A stretch of 64,000 bases of DNA from Phaeobacter gallaeciensis DSM 26640 (GTDB lineage Bacteria > Pseudomonadota > Alphaproteobacteria > Rhodobacterales > Rhodobacteraceae): the NCBI RefSeq assembly GCF_000511385.1, contig NC_023142.1, positions 4,753-68,752 on the forward strand, read 5' to 3'. The notes beneath the pieces are model-generated. The model ran no database searches, had not been told where the DNA came from, and saw nothing but the letters and a program-made list of their open reading frames with translations. Position numbers and translations under genes: made by a program. This document shows, one piece after another, positions 1-9,170 of this stretch. Every line of letters begins with the position of its first letter. Positions within the stretch are counted from its first letter, which is position 1.

Positions 1-786
1 CGACCCGCCATAGCCGGGGCCGGCATGCAGGAACTTATTGCCGATGCGCCCGTCCAGACCGATGCCGCGGGCGACTTCCTTGACGTCTGATCCCACCCGC
101 TCACAGAGGCCTGCGATTTCATTCATGAAGGTGATCTTGGTCGCCAGAAACGCATTGGCGGCATATTTGATCATCTCGGCACTTTCGAGATCGGTGGTGA
201 GGATCGGGAAATCGCGCAGATATAAGGGCCGGTAGATCTCGGCCATGACCTCGGCGGCACGGTCGTTCTGCACGCCGACAACCACCCGGTCGGGGCGCAT
301 GAAATCATCAATAGCCGCCCCTTCGCGCAGGAACTCCGGGTTGGAAGCCACGTCAAACTCTGCCGCTGGGTTGGATTTGGCGATCACCTGTTTCACCTGT
401 CGGTTGGTGCCGAGGGGGACGGTGGATTTGGTGACCACCACGGTATAGCCCTGAAGGGCGGCGGCGATCTCCTCGCTGGCGGCCATCACATAGGTGAGAT
501 CGGCATGACCATCGCCGCGCCGCGTTGGTGTGCCAACAGCAATGAACACCGCCTCGGCCTCGGCGACGGCAGCGGCCAGATCATCGGTAAAGGCGAGTCG
601 GCCCGCAGCCACATTGCGCGCCATCAGATCCTCCAGCCCCGGCTCATAGATCGGCACCTCGCCAGCCTGAAGCCGAGCAATTTTGGCGGCGTCCTTATCG
701 ACGCAGACCACATCATGGCCAAAGTCGGAAAAACAGACGCCGGAGACCAATCCGACATATCCGGTGCCAATCATTGCAATGCGCAT
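1..786 (-). CDS. ugd: UDP-glucose 6-dehydrogenase, C-terminus cut by window edge
   Basis: This cytosolic enzyme oxidises UDP-glucose to UDP-glucuronate with NAD. Reading the minus strand from the ATG at 786 gives MRIAMIGTGYVGLVSGVCF, the N-terminal Rossmann signature of the UDP-glucose/GDP-mannose dehydrogenase family. The central motifs VGTPTRRGDG and STVPLGTNRQV follow, then the helix that joins the two lobes. An AAGGA lies 8 nt before the ATG. The frame stays open to base 1 (262 codons) and stops at GPGYGGS, immediately before the expected catalytic Cys of the GGSCFPKD motif, so about 170 residues lie outside the window. The next gene upstream on the same strand is a UDP-glucuronate 4-epimerase that would use its product. 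One copy of the 60-bp palindromic element lies 124 bp upstream. Confidence 0.93.
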   Translation of the reverse strand, partial: MRIAMIGTGYVGLVSGVCFSDFGHDVVCVDKDAAKIARLQAGEVPIYEPGLEDLMARNVAAGRLAFTDDLAAAVAEAEAVFIAVGTPTRRGDGHADLTYVMAASEEIAAALQGYTVVVTKSTVPLGTNRQVKQVIAKSNPAAEFDVASNPEFLREGAAIDDFMRPDRVVVGVQNDRAAEVMAEIYRPLYLRDFPILTTDLESAEMIKYAANAFLATKITFMNEIAGLCERVGSDVKEVARGIGLDGRIGNKFLHAGPGYGGS

Positions 787-909
787 GGGGGCGGTCCTTT
801 TCTGTTGCCTCGTGGCCCTCGCTTGGGGGAGGGCTTTGGATATCAGACATATACGGGCGCGCGGGGGGCGGGAACCGGAATTTTGGGCCGCTGACGGGGG
901 TGAGTGAAA

Positions 910-969
910 TAGGTCCGGTTCGGACCAAATGTTTCGCACGCGAAACATTTGGTCAATTGTGCTGACCTA
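910..969. repeat. 60-bp nested-palindrome element, copy 1 (candidate partition site or operator)
   Basis: The element is bounded by an inverted TAGGTC/GACCTA pair. Inside it are GGTCCG-GTT-CGGACC and then a 30-bp near-palindrome centred at about 939, whose core TGTTTCGCACGCGAAACA resembles the general form of chromosomal parS (TGTTTCACGTGAAACA) with a wider centre. A second copy at 63901-63960 has the same length, the same orientation and 54 of 60 identical bases. This copy lies between two minus-strand genes, so it could also act as an operator for ugd. Partition-site function is an inference. Confidence 0.7.
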
Positions 970-1070
970 ATAGGGGCGAGTGTTCTGATCGCGATTCCTG
1001 TGAAATCGGGAGGCCTACGGCGCGCGTATTTGGAGAAAGGTGACAGATCAGCGGCGCATGTCGCACCAGA

Positions 1071-2081
1071 TCAGCCTTCAGCGGTGCCGTAATACGCCCG
1101 GTACCAGGTAACAAAGCGCGCGACGCCCTCTGCGACGCTGACTTGCGGTTCATAGCCGGTGAGCTGGCTCAGCAAGCTGGTGTCGGCCCAGGTGGCAGGT
1201 ACATCCCCGGCCTGCATCTCCATCAGGTTTTTCTCGGCCGGGAGTCCCAGCGCCGTTTCCAGCGCCGCGATATACTCCATCAGCGGTGTCGGTTTGGAAG
1301 CGCCGATATTGACCACCCGGAAGGGGGCGACAGGGCTGAGATTGTCTTGTTCCGAGACCGGCTGATCCCCCGGTACCGCGTCGATCAGCCCGGTGATGCC
1401 CGTCACCAGATCGTCGATATAAGTGAAATCCCGGCTCATCCTGCCGTGATTATAGACGTCGATCGCCTCGCCCGCCTGCATCGCCTTGGTGAATTTGAAC
1501 AGCGCCATATCGGGGCGCCCCCAGGGGCCGTAGACGGTGAAGAAGCGGAACATGGTGGTGGGCAGCCCGTAGAGATGGGCATAGGAATGGGCCATCGTCT
1601 CGCCCGCCTTTTTGGTGGCGGCATAAAAGGACATCTGATGATCGGCCTGCTGACGCTCATCAAAGGGCATCTGGGTATTGGCGCCATAAGCCGAGGAGGT
1701 GGAGGCGATCAGCATATGGGCGGGCGGATGGGCGCGGGCGGCCTCCAGCAGTTCAAAGGTGCCGATGAGATTGGCCTCGAGATAATCGCGCGGCGCATCG
1801 ATGGAATGGCGCACCCCGGCCTGTGCGGCCAGATGGATCACCGCATCGGGCTTATGAGTGTCAAACAATGCCATCAGGCGACCCGGATCTTCCAGTTTGC
1901 CGATCACTGGCGTGAAACCGCTGTGCTCTGCCAGCATCGCGTGGCGGCGTTCTTTCAGGCGGACATCATAATAGGGGGAGAGGCAGTCCAGCCCGATGAC
2001 ACGCCAGCCTGCGGCCAGAAGACGGTCTGCAAGGTGGTAGCCGATAAAGCCGGCCGATCCGGTGATAAGAGCGGTTTTCAT
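1071..2081 (-). CDS. UDP-glucuronate 4-epimerase (LspL/GalE-like SDR)
   Basis: Extended short-chain dehydrogenase of 336 residues, predicted to interconvert UDP-glucuronate and UDP-galacturonate in the cytosol. The N-terminus MKTALITGSAGFIGYHLADR carries the GxxGxxG NAD-binding loop. The segment LDCLSPYYDVRLKERR at about 31-46 is typical of LspL/Cap1J-type glucuronate epimerases, and YAATKKAGE holds the catalytic Tyr and Lys. The start at 2081 is favoured over an upstream in-frame start at 2141 because an AAGGAG lies 4 nt before it and because the conserved fold begins there. ugd on the same strand supplies its substrate, so together they would deliver UDP-GlcA and UDP-GalA to the glycosyltransferases in the divergent locus. 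Confidence 0.88.
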   Translation of the reverse strand: MKTALITGSAGFIGYHLADRLLAAGWRVIGLDCLSPYYDVRLKERRHAMLAEHSGFTPVIGKLEDPGRLMALFDTHKPDAVIHLAAQAGVRHSIDAPRDYLEANLIGTFELLEAARAHPPAHMLIASTSSAYGANTQMPFDERQQADHQMSFYAATKKAGETMAHSYAHLYGLPTTMFRFFTVYGPWGRPDMALFKFTKAMQAGEAIDVYNHGRMSRDFTYIDDLVTGITGLIDAVPGDQPVSEQDNLSPVAPFRVVNIGASKPTPLMEYIAALETALGLPAEKNLMEMQAGDVPATWADTSLLSQLTGYEPQVSVAEGVARFVTWYRAYYGTAEG

Positions 2082-2228
2082 GCTCCTTAGGTGGCGGCTT
2101 GGGGGCGGGGTGTCAATGCATCCTGCGGCGGGGGAAACCAACCTGTCACCGGCAGGTGAATTGACAGCACGGTCTATTTATGAGTTTTGCGCTCTGAACC
2201 AAAGCCACCGCCGCCCGCAGGAGCCCTT

Positions 2229-2258
2229 GTCGCTGTGAATGAAGTCGCTGTGAATGAA
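2229..2258 (+). repeat. 15-bp perfect tandem duplication over the GT2 start
   Basis: GTCGCTGTGAATGAA occurs twice in succession, at 2229-2243 and 2244-2258. Each copy carries an in-frame GTG (2235 and 2250), so the duplication also duplicates a possible start codon of the following glycosyltransferase. Confidence 0.9.
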
Positions 2259-3281
2259 CCTTCGATCTCCGAACCTGCGCGACAGGTCGGTGCCGGGGCC
2301 GGTGGTGCCGGACGCCTGGTGGCGGTGGTGGTCACCTATAATCGGCTGGAGAAGCTGAAGGTGACGCTGGCGCGACTGCTGGACAGCCCCGCTGAGGAAC
2401 TGGCGGCGCTGGTGGTGGTGGACAATGCCTCCAGCGATGGGACCGGTGACTGGCTGGCGGGCTGGGAGGCGGAGCATCCGCGCGTTGATGTGATGACCAG
2501 CGCGACCAATCAGGGCGGGGCCGGGGGCTTTGCCCTGGGAATGCAGCGCGCGATGGAGGCCCATAGACCCGACTGGCTGGTGGTGATGGATGATGACGGC
2601 CGCCCGGACCCCGGCGGGCTGGCGGCGTTTCATGCCATGGGGCGGAGCGGCGCGCTGGCCAACTGGGACGCGGTGGCGGCGGCGGTCTATTTTCCAAGCG
2701 GCGAGATCTGCGAGATGAACCGCCCCTCGCGTAATCCGTTCTGGAGCCTCGGGCATTTCCTCTCTACCGCGCGCAAAGGGCGCGATGGGTTCCATATTCC
2801 GCGCCGCGCCTATGAGGGCGGGCTGAGCGCGATTGATGTGACCTCCTTTGTGGGGTTCTTCATCTCAGCGGCGGCGGTGCAGCGGGTGGGCTACCCGGAT
2901 CCAAAGCTGTTCATCTATGGCGATGATGCGCTTTATACGCTTGGGCTGAGTGCAGCGGGCGGGCGCATCTGCTTTGCCGCGGATGTGCGGTTCGAGCATG
3001 ATTTCTCCACCTTTGTCGGGGGTGACAGCGGTCAGCGGTTCCGGCCGCTGTGGAAGGTCTATTACCATCACCGCAATCTGCTGCTGCTCTATCGGCAGGC
3101 GGCGGGCTGGCTGTTCTGGCCGGTGCTGCTGCTGATCCTGCCCAAATGGGTTCTGAAAGTGCGCCACCATCCCGGTGTGCGCCGCGCCTATCTGCGGCTC
3201 ACCTGGCTGGCGGTGCGTGACGGGCTGTTGCGGCGGCTCGGGCGCAGCCACGCCGAGGTGCTGGCAGAGGCCCGCGAATAG
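2235..3281 (+). CDS. GT2 glycosyltransferase, GlfT2-like (candidate galactofuranosyltransferase)
   Basis: Family 2 glycosyltransferase of about 348 residues. It shows VAVVVTYNRLEKL at the N-terminus, VVDNASSDGTGDWL, the NQGGAGGFALG motif common in GlfT2-type enzymes, and the metal-binding MDDDG. The C-terminus has a hydrophobic segment (LFWPVLLLILPKWVLKV) that may lie on the membrane. UDP-galactopyranose mutase in the same locus supports UDP-Galf as donor, but that is inference. The start is uncertain: GTG at 2235 has CAGGAG 11 nt upstream. TTG at 2187 and GTG at 2250 are also in frame, and the first 40 codons from TTG are low-complexity. It is divergent from the epimerase and convergent with the exporter permease. 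Confidence 0.85.
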   Translation: MNEVAVNEPSISEPARQVGAGAGGAGRLVAVVVTYNRLEKLKVTLARLLDSPAEELAALVVVDNASSDGTGDWLAGWEAEHPRVDVMTSATNQGGAGGFALGMQRAMEAHRPDWLVVMDDDGRPDPGGLAAFHAMGRSGALANWDAVAAAVYFPSGEICEMNRPSRNPFWSLGHFLSTARKGRDGFHIPRRAYEGGLSAIDVTSFVGFFISAAAVQRVGYPDPKLFIYGDDALYTLGLSAAGGRICFAADVRFEHDFSTFVGGDSGQRFRPLWKVYYHHRNLLLLYRQAAGWLFWPVLLLILPKWVLKVRHHPGVRRAYLRLTWLAVRDGLLRRLGRSHAEVLAEARE

Positions 3282-3289
3282 GCCGCCGA

Positions 3290-4198
3290 TCAGCGGTTCA
3301 GGATCACCCGGTGATAGCGGCGCATCAGGATCAGGCCCAGGGCGGTCAGCGCCAGCCCGATCAGCAGCACATAAGAATGGCTGACGTAATCGGCATTATA
3401 AGTGGGGTAGAACCCGGTGCGCATCAGCCCGGTGATATGCAGCAGCGGATTATACCACAGCACGTCCTGCGCCACCGGCGGCAGGTCCTCGTAGATATAG
3501 ATCACGCCGGAGGCCAGAAACAGCGGCCGGGTGATGATTGACCAGGCGACATCCCACAGGGGAAACAGCCCCATCAGCACCGCATTGATGCAGCCCACGC
3601 CCAGTCCCAGCACCATGGCGAGCGTGATGGCTTCGACCAGCGGCGGCAGGTCGATGGCGGTGCGGCTGTCGATCACCGCAAGGATGCCGGTGATCAGCAG
3701 GGTGGTGATGACAATCCCAGTCAGGCTGTTCAGCACAAAGCGGGCGAGGATCGCATCCAGCCAGGTGACCGCGGGGTAGCGCAGCAGGGGGCGAGAATAG
3801 GCCAGTGCCCGTGCAACGGTGCCGGACAGAGTCTGATACAGGTTAAATGGCAGAAATCCGGTGGCGTAGAACAAGAGGAAACTGGTGCCGAGCGAGGGGG
3901 TGCGGATCACCAGCGAAAACCCCAAAGACAGGAACAGGATCGCGGCGAGCGGTTCCAGAATACCCCAGAGGTAACCGCCGGGGGTCCGCCCGTAGCGGGT
4001 CGACATCTCGCGCAGCACCAGTGCCGCCACGGTGCGCAATGTCGCCATGCTGCGGCGGTGACGGCGGTGCGGGTTGGCGGCGGGACTGGTGGGGATCTGC
4101 GCCGACGTCTGAGCGGATATCTGTGCCGTACCCTGTGTCTTTGGCGGGCTTAACGGGCGGGGCTGAGCCGGGGGCGCAGAAGAAGACAGGCTGGCCAT
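3290..4198 (-). CDS. ABC-2 polysaccharide exporter permease (KpsM/Wzm type)
   Basis: Inner-membrane half of an ABC exporter for lipid-linked polysaccharide, about 302 residues. After a Pro/Ser/Thr-rich N-terminal extension of about 50 residues comes the family entry motif VLREMSTRYGRTPGGYLWG. About six hydrophobic helices follow, including PLAAILFLSLGFSLVI, FLLFYATGFLPFNLY, the LTGIVITTLLITGIL region, TLAMVLGLGVGCINAV, and the C-terminal YVLLIGLALTALGLILM, then a basic tail. ATG 4198 is preferred over ATG 4219 because GGGGTG precedes it closely. It lies back to back with the KpsE-like gene, and the KpsT-like ATPase follows that gene, so the three probably form one exporter despite opposite strands. 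Confidence 0.88.
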   Translation of the reverse strand: MASLSSSAPPAQPRPLSPPKTQGTAQISAQTSAQIPTSPAANPHRRHRRSMATLRTVAALVLREMSTRYGRTPGGYLWGILEPLAAILFLSLGFSLVIRTPSLGTSFLLFYATGFLPFNLYQTLSGTVARALAYSRPLLRYPAVTWLDAILARFVLNSLTGIVITTLLITGILAVIDSRTAIDLPPLVEAITLAMVLGLGVGCINAVLMGLFPLWDVAWSIITRPLFLASGVIYIYEDLPPVAQDVLWYNPLLHITGLMRTGFYPTYNADYVSHSYVLLIGLALTALGLILMRRYHRVILNR

Positions 4199-4314
4199 GA
4201 ACACCCCATGAATACCCATTGTGAAACGCGGATCGCGAACGGTATTATGAGAGAAACAAAAGACAATGACAAACGGCTTGGGGCAGGGTGCTTTTGGGCC
4301 AGGACAGGTTGATC

Positions 4315-5733
4315 ATGACACAGACGCCCCCGTCGGCCCTGACCGGACGCCCCGCTTCAGATGAGGCGACATCAGAGGAGGCGGCTGCGGCAGAGACCGC
4401 AGCCAGCCCAGCGACTGGTACCTCCGATGCCACAGCGCCGGATACCGCCTCGGATGCGGCGCAGGCCGCTGCCCCCGCCCCGCGGGTGCCGGATCCCGTC
4501 AAACAGTTGAAACGGGTGCGTCGCAAGGCGCGCAAGGCCGAGGCCGCCGTGGCCGAGCTGGAGGCGCGCATTGCCGAGGCCGAGCAGCGCCCGGCCTATC
4601 CTCTGGCGCGGCCCGCCAGCATGAAAAAACGCCACTGGGGGCTGGTGATCAGCTTTGTGGCGTTGGTGCTGGCGCCGCTTCTGGCGGTGATGATCTATCT
4701 CTGGACCTTTGCCGAGGATCAATATGCCTCCACCGCCGGCTTTACCGTGCGCAGCCAGGAAAGCAGCGGCGCCAATGATCTGCTTGGCGGGCTGGCACAG
4801 TTTGCAGGCACCAGCAGCGCCTCGGACAGTGATATTCTCTATGAATTCATCCAGAGCCAGGAAATGGTGGCGGCGGTCGACAAAGCCGTGGACCTGCAGG
4901 GGCATTACAGCGCGCTCTGGCCGCGGGACTGGGCCTTTGCGCTCTGGCCGGAGGCCTCGCTGGAGGATCTGACCTGGTATTGGCAGCGCATTGTCGGCAT
5001 CTCCTTTGACAGCGGCTCGGGGCTGATCGAAGTACAGGCGCTGGCCTTTGATGCGGCGACCGCGCAGGCGATCACAAAAGCCATCGTGGCGGAGAGCCAG
5101 ACCCGGATCAATGCGCTGAATGAACAGGCGCGCGCCGATGCGATGCGCTATGCCCGCGCTGATCTGGATGAGGCGCTGGAGCGGCTGAAGGATGCCCGCC
5201 AGTCGCTGACCCAATTCCGCACCCGCACCCGGATCGTCGACCCCGAGGCCGATATTCAGGGCCGTATGGGGGTGATGAACAATCTTCAGCAGCAACTGGC
5301 CGAGGCGCTGATCCAATATGATCTGCTGCGCGGGACGGTCAGCCCGGCGGACCCGCGGCTGACCAAGGCGCAGCAGCATATCGACGTCATTCGCGACCGC
5401 ATCAATATCGAACGTCAGACCTTTACCTCCAACAACACCGATACCGGTGGCGTCGGGGAGGATTACCCGTCGCTGATTTCTGAGTTTGAACGGCTGACGG
5501 TGGATCGCGAATATGCCGAGGAAAGCTACCGTGCCGCCCTGACAGCGTTGGAGGTGGCGCGCGATGATGCCGCCCGTCAGAGCCGCTATCTGGCGACCTA
5601 TATCAACCCCACCCGCGCCACCGAGCCGGAATATCCCCGCCGCGCGGTGCTGGCGGCCCTGGCCGGGCTGTTCCTGCTGCTGACCTGGTCGATCCTGGCG
5701 CTGATCTACTATTCGATCCGCGATCGCAGTTAA
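4315..5733 (+). CDS. Capsule export inner-membrane protein, KpsE/PCP-3 type
   Basis: Polysaccharide co-polymerase-type protein of 472 residues, expected to span the periplasm between the ABC exporter and an outer-membrane OPX protein. The first 70 or so residues are Ala/Thr-rich. A basic Ala/Glu-rich helix (KQLKRVRRKARKAEAAVAEL) follows, then the first membrane segment at about 105-130 (LVISFVALVLAPLLAVMIYLW). The periplasmic part contains long coiled coils (ARADLDEALERLKDARQSL and others) and the family-like YPSLISEFERLTVDREYAEE. The second membrane segment is at the C-terminus (LLLTWSILALIYYSI). ATG 4315 with an AGGACAGG upstream is preferred over GTG 4288. The ATPase gene begins 17 bp downstream. 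The matching OPX lipoprotein is probably the one at 34.1-35.3 kb. Confidence 0.88.
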   Translation: MTQTPPSALTGRPASDEATSEEAAAAETAASPATGTSDATAPDTASDAAQAAAPAPRVPDPVKQLKRVRRKARKAEAAVAELEARIAEAEQRPAYPLARPASMKKRHWGLVISFVALVLAPLLAVMIYLWTFAEDQYASTAGFTVRSQESSGANDLLGGLAQFAGTSSASDSDILYEFIQSQEMVAAVDKAVDLQGHYSALWPRDWAFALWPEASLEDLTWYWQRIVGISFDSGSGLIEVQALAFDAATAQAITKAIVAESQTRINALNEQARADAMRYARADLDEALERLKDARQSLTQFRTRTRIVDPEADIQGRMGVMNNLQQQLAEALIQYDLLRGTVSPADPRLTKAQQHIDVIRDRINIERQTFTSNNTDTGGVGEDYPSLISEFERLTVDREYAEESYRAALTALEVARDDAARQSRYLATYINPTRATEPEYPRRAVLAALAGLFLLLTWSILALIYYSIRDRS

Positions 5734-5750
5734 GTCGAGGGGGCAGGGCG

Positions 5751-6407
5751 GTGATCCGGTTTGAAAATCTGACCAAGAGCTTCTGGCTCAAGGGCGAGCG
5801 GCGGGTTGTCATCGACAATCTGAACCTGACCCTGCCGACGGGGCGGTCGCTGGCGCTATTGGGGCGCAATGGCGCGGGCAAATCCACCCTGTTGCAGCTG
5901 GTGGCGGGCACCATGCGCCCCGATCATGGCGAGATCCTCTCCGATGGGTCGATTTCCTGGCCGGTGGGGCTGGCAGCCTCGTTCCACGGCGATCTGAGCG
6001 GCGCGGAAAACGTCCGCTTCATCGCGCGGATTTATGGCGTGGATACCGATGATCTGGTGGGGTTTGTCGAGGATTTTGCCGAATTGGGCAAATTCTACCA
6101 CATGCCGATGCGCAGCTATTCTTCCGGCATGCGGGCGCGGCTGACATTCGGCGCCTCCATGGGGATCAAGTTTGACACCTATCTGGTGGATGAGGTGACG
6201 GCGGTGGGCGATGCCGCCTTCAAGCGCAAGAGCCGCGATATCTTCACCGACCGGATGCGCCATTCCAGCGCCATTCTGGTCAATCATTCGATGCGCCAGC
6301 TGCGCCAGTTCTGCAATGCCGGTCTGGTGCTGGACAATGGCCAGTTGCGCTATTTCAGCGATCTGGATGAGGCCATTGCCGAACATCATCGCCTGATGGC
6401 GGTTTGA
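5751..6407 (+). CDS. Polysaccharide ABC exporter ATPase (KpsT type)
   Basis: Cytoplasmic ATPase of 218 residues that powers polysaccharide export with the KpsM-type permease. It has Walker A (GRNGAGKST, about 37-45), signature YSSGMRARLTFG (about 123-134), Walker B with YLVDEVTAVGD, and the H-loop in VNHSMRQLR. The short length without a C-terminal carbohydrate-binding domain matches KpsT rather than Wzt of O-antigen systems. It starts with GTG after a G-rich ribosome-binding region and lies 17 bp after the KpsE-like gene, so the two are co-transcribed. Confidence 0.92.
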   Translation: MIRFENLTKSFWLKGERRVVIDNLNLTLPTGRSLALLGRNGAGKSTLLQLVAGTMRPDHGEILSDGSISWPVGLAASFHGDLSGAENVRFIARIYGVDTDDLVGFVEDFAELGKFYHMPMRSYSSGMRARLTFGASMGIKFDTYLVDEVTAVGDAAFKRKSRDIFTDRMRHSSAILVNHSMRQLRQFCNAGLVLDNGQLRYFSDLDEAIAEHHRLMAV

Positions 6408-6515
6408 CCGGGGCGGATGTGTTCAGGTTTGACGCCGTAACCTTATGAAATGCAATGAAAATGCAGCTCTTTGCCGGTGCGGAAAGCGATCCTTGTATGC
6501 TTTTGGATTGTTTGA

Positions 6516-7718
<1,203 letters not shown>

Positions 7719-7856
7719 GCGGATCCTGTCCGAAACCGGTGGGAAAACTGCGCCACAGGCGGTCTTGGCCGGGCCCGGTGGGCGGCTTGGTCTGGACGCT
7801 TGGGGGATGTTAGAGTAGGGCTTGGGCGCCGGAAAACAGGCTGATGAAGGAACGAG

Positions 7857-9170
7857 ATGGAGCCGATGAGCGACAAGACCGGAGCCAGACCCAAGACGCT
7901 TGTGATTCACATCGGCGACCACAAGACCGGGACCACCACTATCCAGAATGCACTGGCCGTCGGCAGCGTTCAGCTGCATGATGCAAAGCTGCTCTACCCG
8001 GCCAAAATGAACCACAATTATCTGACCGGGTTCATCACCAGCTATCGCAAGGGCACGCCCCTGCCCAAACATCTGGAAGATCGCGACGGCCTGATCGAGG
8101 TGGCGGCCCAGATCGCGGCTTCGGATGCGGATTATGCGGTGCTCTCTGCCGAGGCGTTTGAGAATATCCCGGCGCCGGAATTCCACGATCTGGTTGAGAC
8201 CTTCTTTCGCGGCTGCGCGGATCGCATCCATATCGTGGCCTATGTGCGCCCCCATGCGCAGCGGATCCTGTCGAGCTATGCCGAGCAGATCAAGATCGGC
8301 TGGTACCGGGGCAGCATGCAGGAGTTCTTTGACCACAACCTGCAAAACGGCCGGTTCCATTACGCGCCGCGCTTTGCCCAGTGGCGCGAGCTGTTCGGCG
8401 ATGAGTTCACCCTGCGCCCGATGATCCGCAAGGAGCTGAAAAACGGCTCGGTGCTGGATGATTTTGCCCATGTTGCCTTTGACGGGCGGCCCTGCACGGT
8501 GGAGGAATTCGAGCCGGAAAACCAGGCCATGACCGTGCGCGAGCTGGCGTTGATGTATTTCCTGCAAGGCCAGTTTCAGGAACAGGACCCCTGGCTGCGC
8601 CATACGCTGGGCTGGGAGCTGTCGCGTCAGCTGGACCGCTCGCGCGGTGACAGCGAGGCCAAGGTGCGCAAACTGGTGATGGCGCGGGATCTGGCCGAAG
8701 CCGCCACCGCTGCCTATCGCTGCGATGCCGAGGTCATGGATGCTGAGTTTTTCGACGGCCGCCCGCTGTTGCAAAACGCGCTGCGCGATATGGAAAAACA
8801 ATCCGCCCCGCGCGCGCCCTCGCTGGACCCGAGCCAGTTTTTCAGCCCCGAACATCTGCGCAACCTGACCGTCATGGCCAAGATCATCGAAGGCATGCTG
8901 GAGCGGCAGGGCAAATGGCCCTCCTATTTCCACAGCCACCGGATCAAGGATATTGAACGGCACAAGAATGCGCGTCTGGGGCTGGATGAAAATGGCGATC
9001 CGCTGGAACCCGAGGCGGATGCAGAGATGCCTGCCGGACCTGAGACCGCAGCGCCACCTGCGCCACAGAGCGCCGTAACCACATCTGACGCGCCGACCCA
9101 AACGCCACCGCCTGCACGCGTCCTCGCAGATGCCGCCGCAGGCGCTGCGCCACAGAAGGATCAGCCATGA
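7857..9170 (+). CDS. Sulfotransferase-like protein with 5'-PSB loop
   Basis: 437-residue cytosolic protein. Near the N-terminus LVIHIGDHKTGTTTIQ matches the 5'-phosphosulfate-binding loop of PAPS-dependent sulfotransferases (KTGTT core). IHIVAYVRPHAQRILSSYAEQ resembles the 3'-phosphate-binding RxxxxxxxS region. The last 60 or so residues are Ala/Pro/Thr-rich and probably disordered. AAGGA lies 8 nt before the ATG. Its stop overlaps the next GT2 gene (ATGA), so it is translated as part of the glycan operon, which suggests sulfation of the Galf-containing polysaccharide. A paralogue lies at 11848-12867. Acceptor and activity are unknown; another adenylyl-donor transferase activity cannot be excluded. 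Confidence 0.7.
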   Translation: MEPMSDKTGARPKTLVIHIGDHKTGTTTIQNALAVGSVQLHDAKLLYPAKMNHNYLTGFITSYRKGTPLPKHLEDRDGLIEVAAQIAASDADYAVLSAEAFENIPAPEFHDLVETFFRGCADRIHIVAYVRPHAQRILSSYAEQIKIGWYRGSMQEFFDHNLQNGRFHYAPRFAQWRELFGDEFTLRPMIRKELKNGSVLDDFAHVAFDGRPCTVEEFEPENQAMTVRELALMYFLQGQFQEQDPWLRHTLGWELSRQLDRSRGDSEAKVRKLVMARDLAEAATAAYRCDAEVMDAEFFDGRPLLQNALRDMEKQSAPRAPSLDPSQFFSPEHLRNLTVMAKIIEGMLERQGKWPSYFHSHRIKDIERHKNARLGLDENGDPLEPEADAEMPAGPETAAPPAPQSAVTTSDAPTQTPPPARVLADAAAGAAPQKDQP

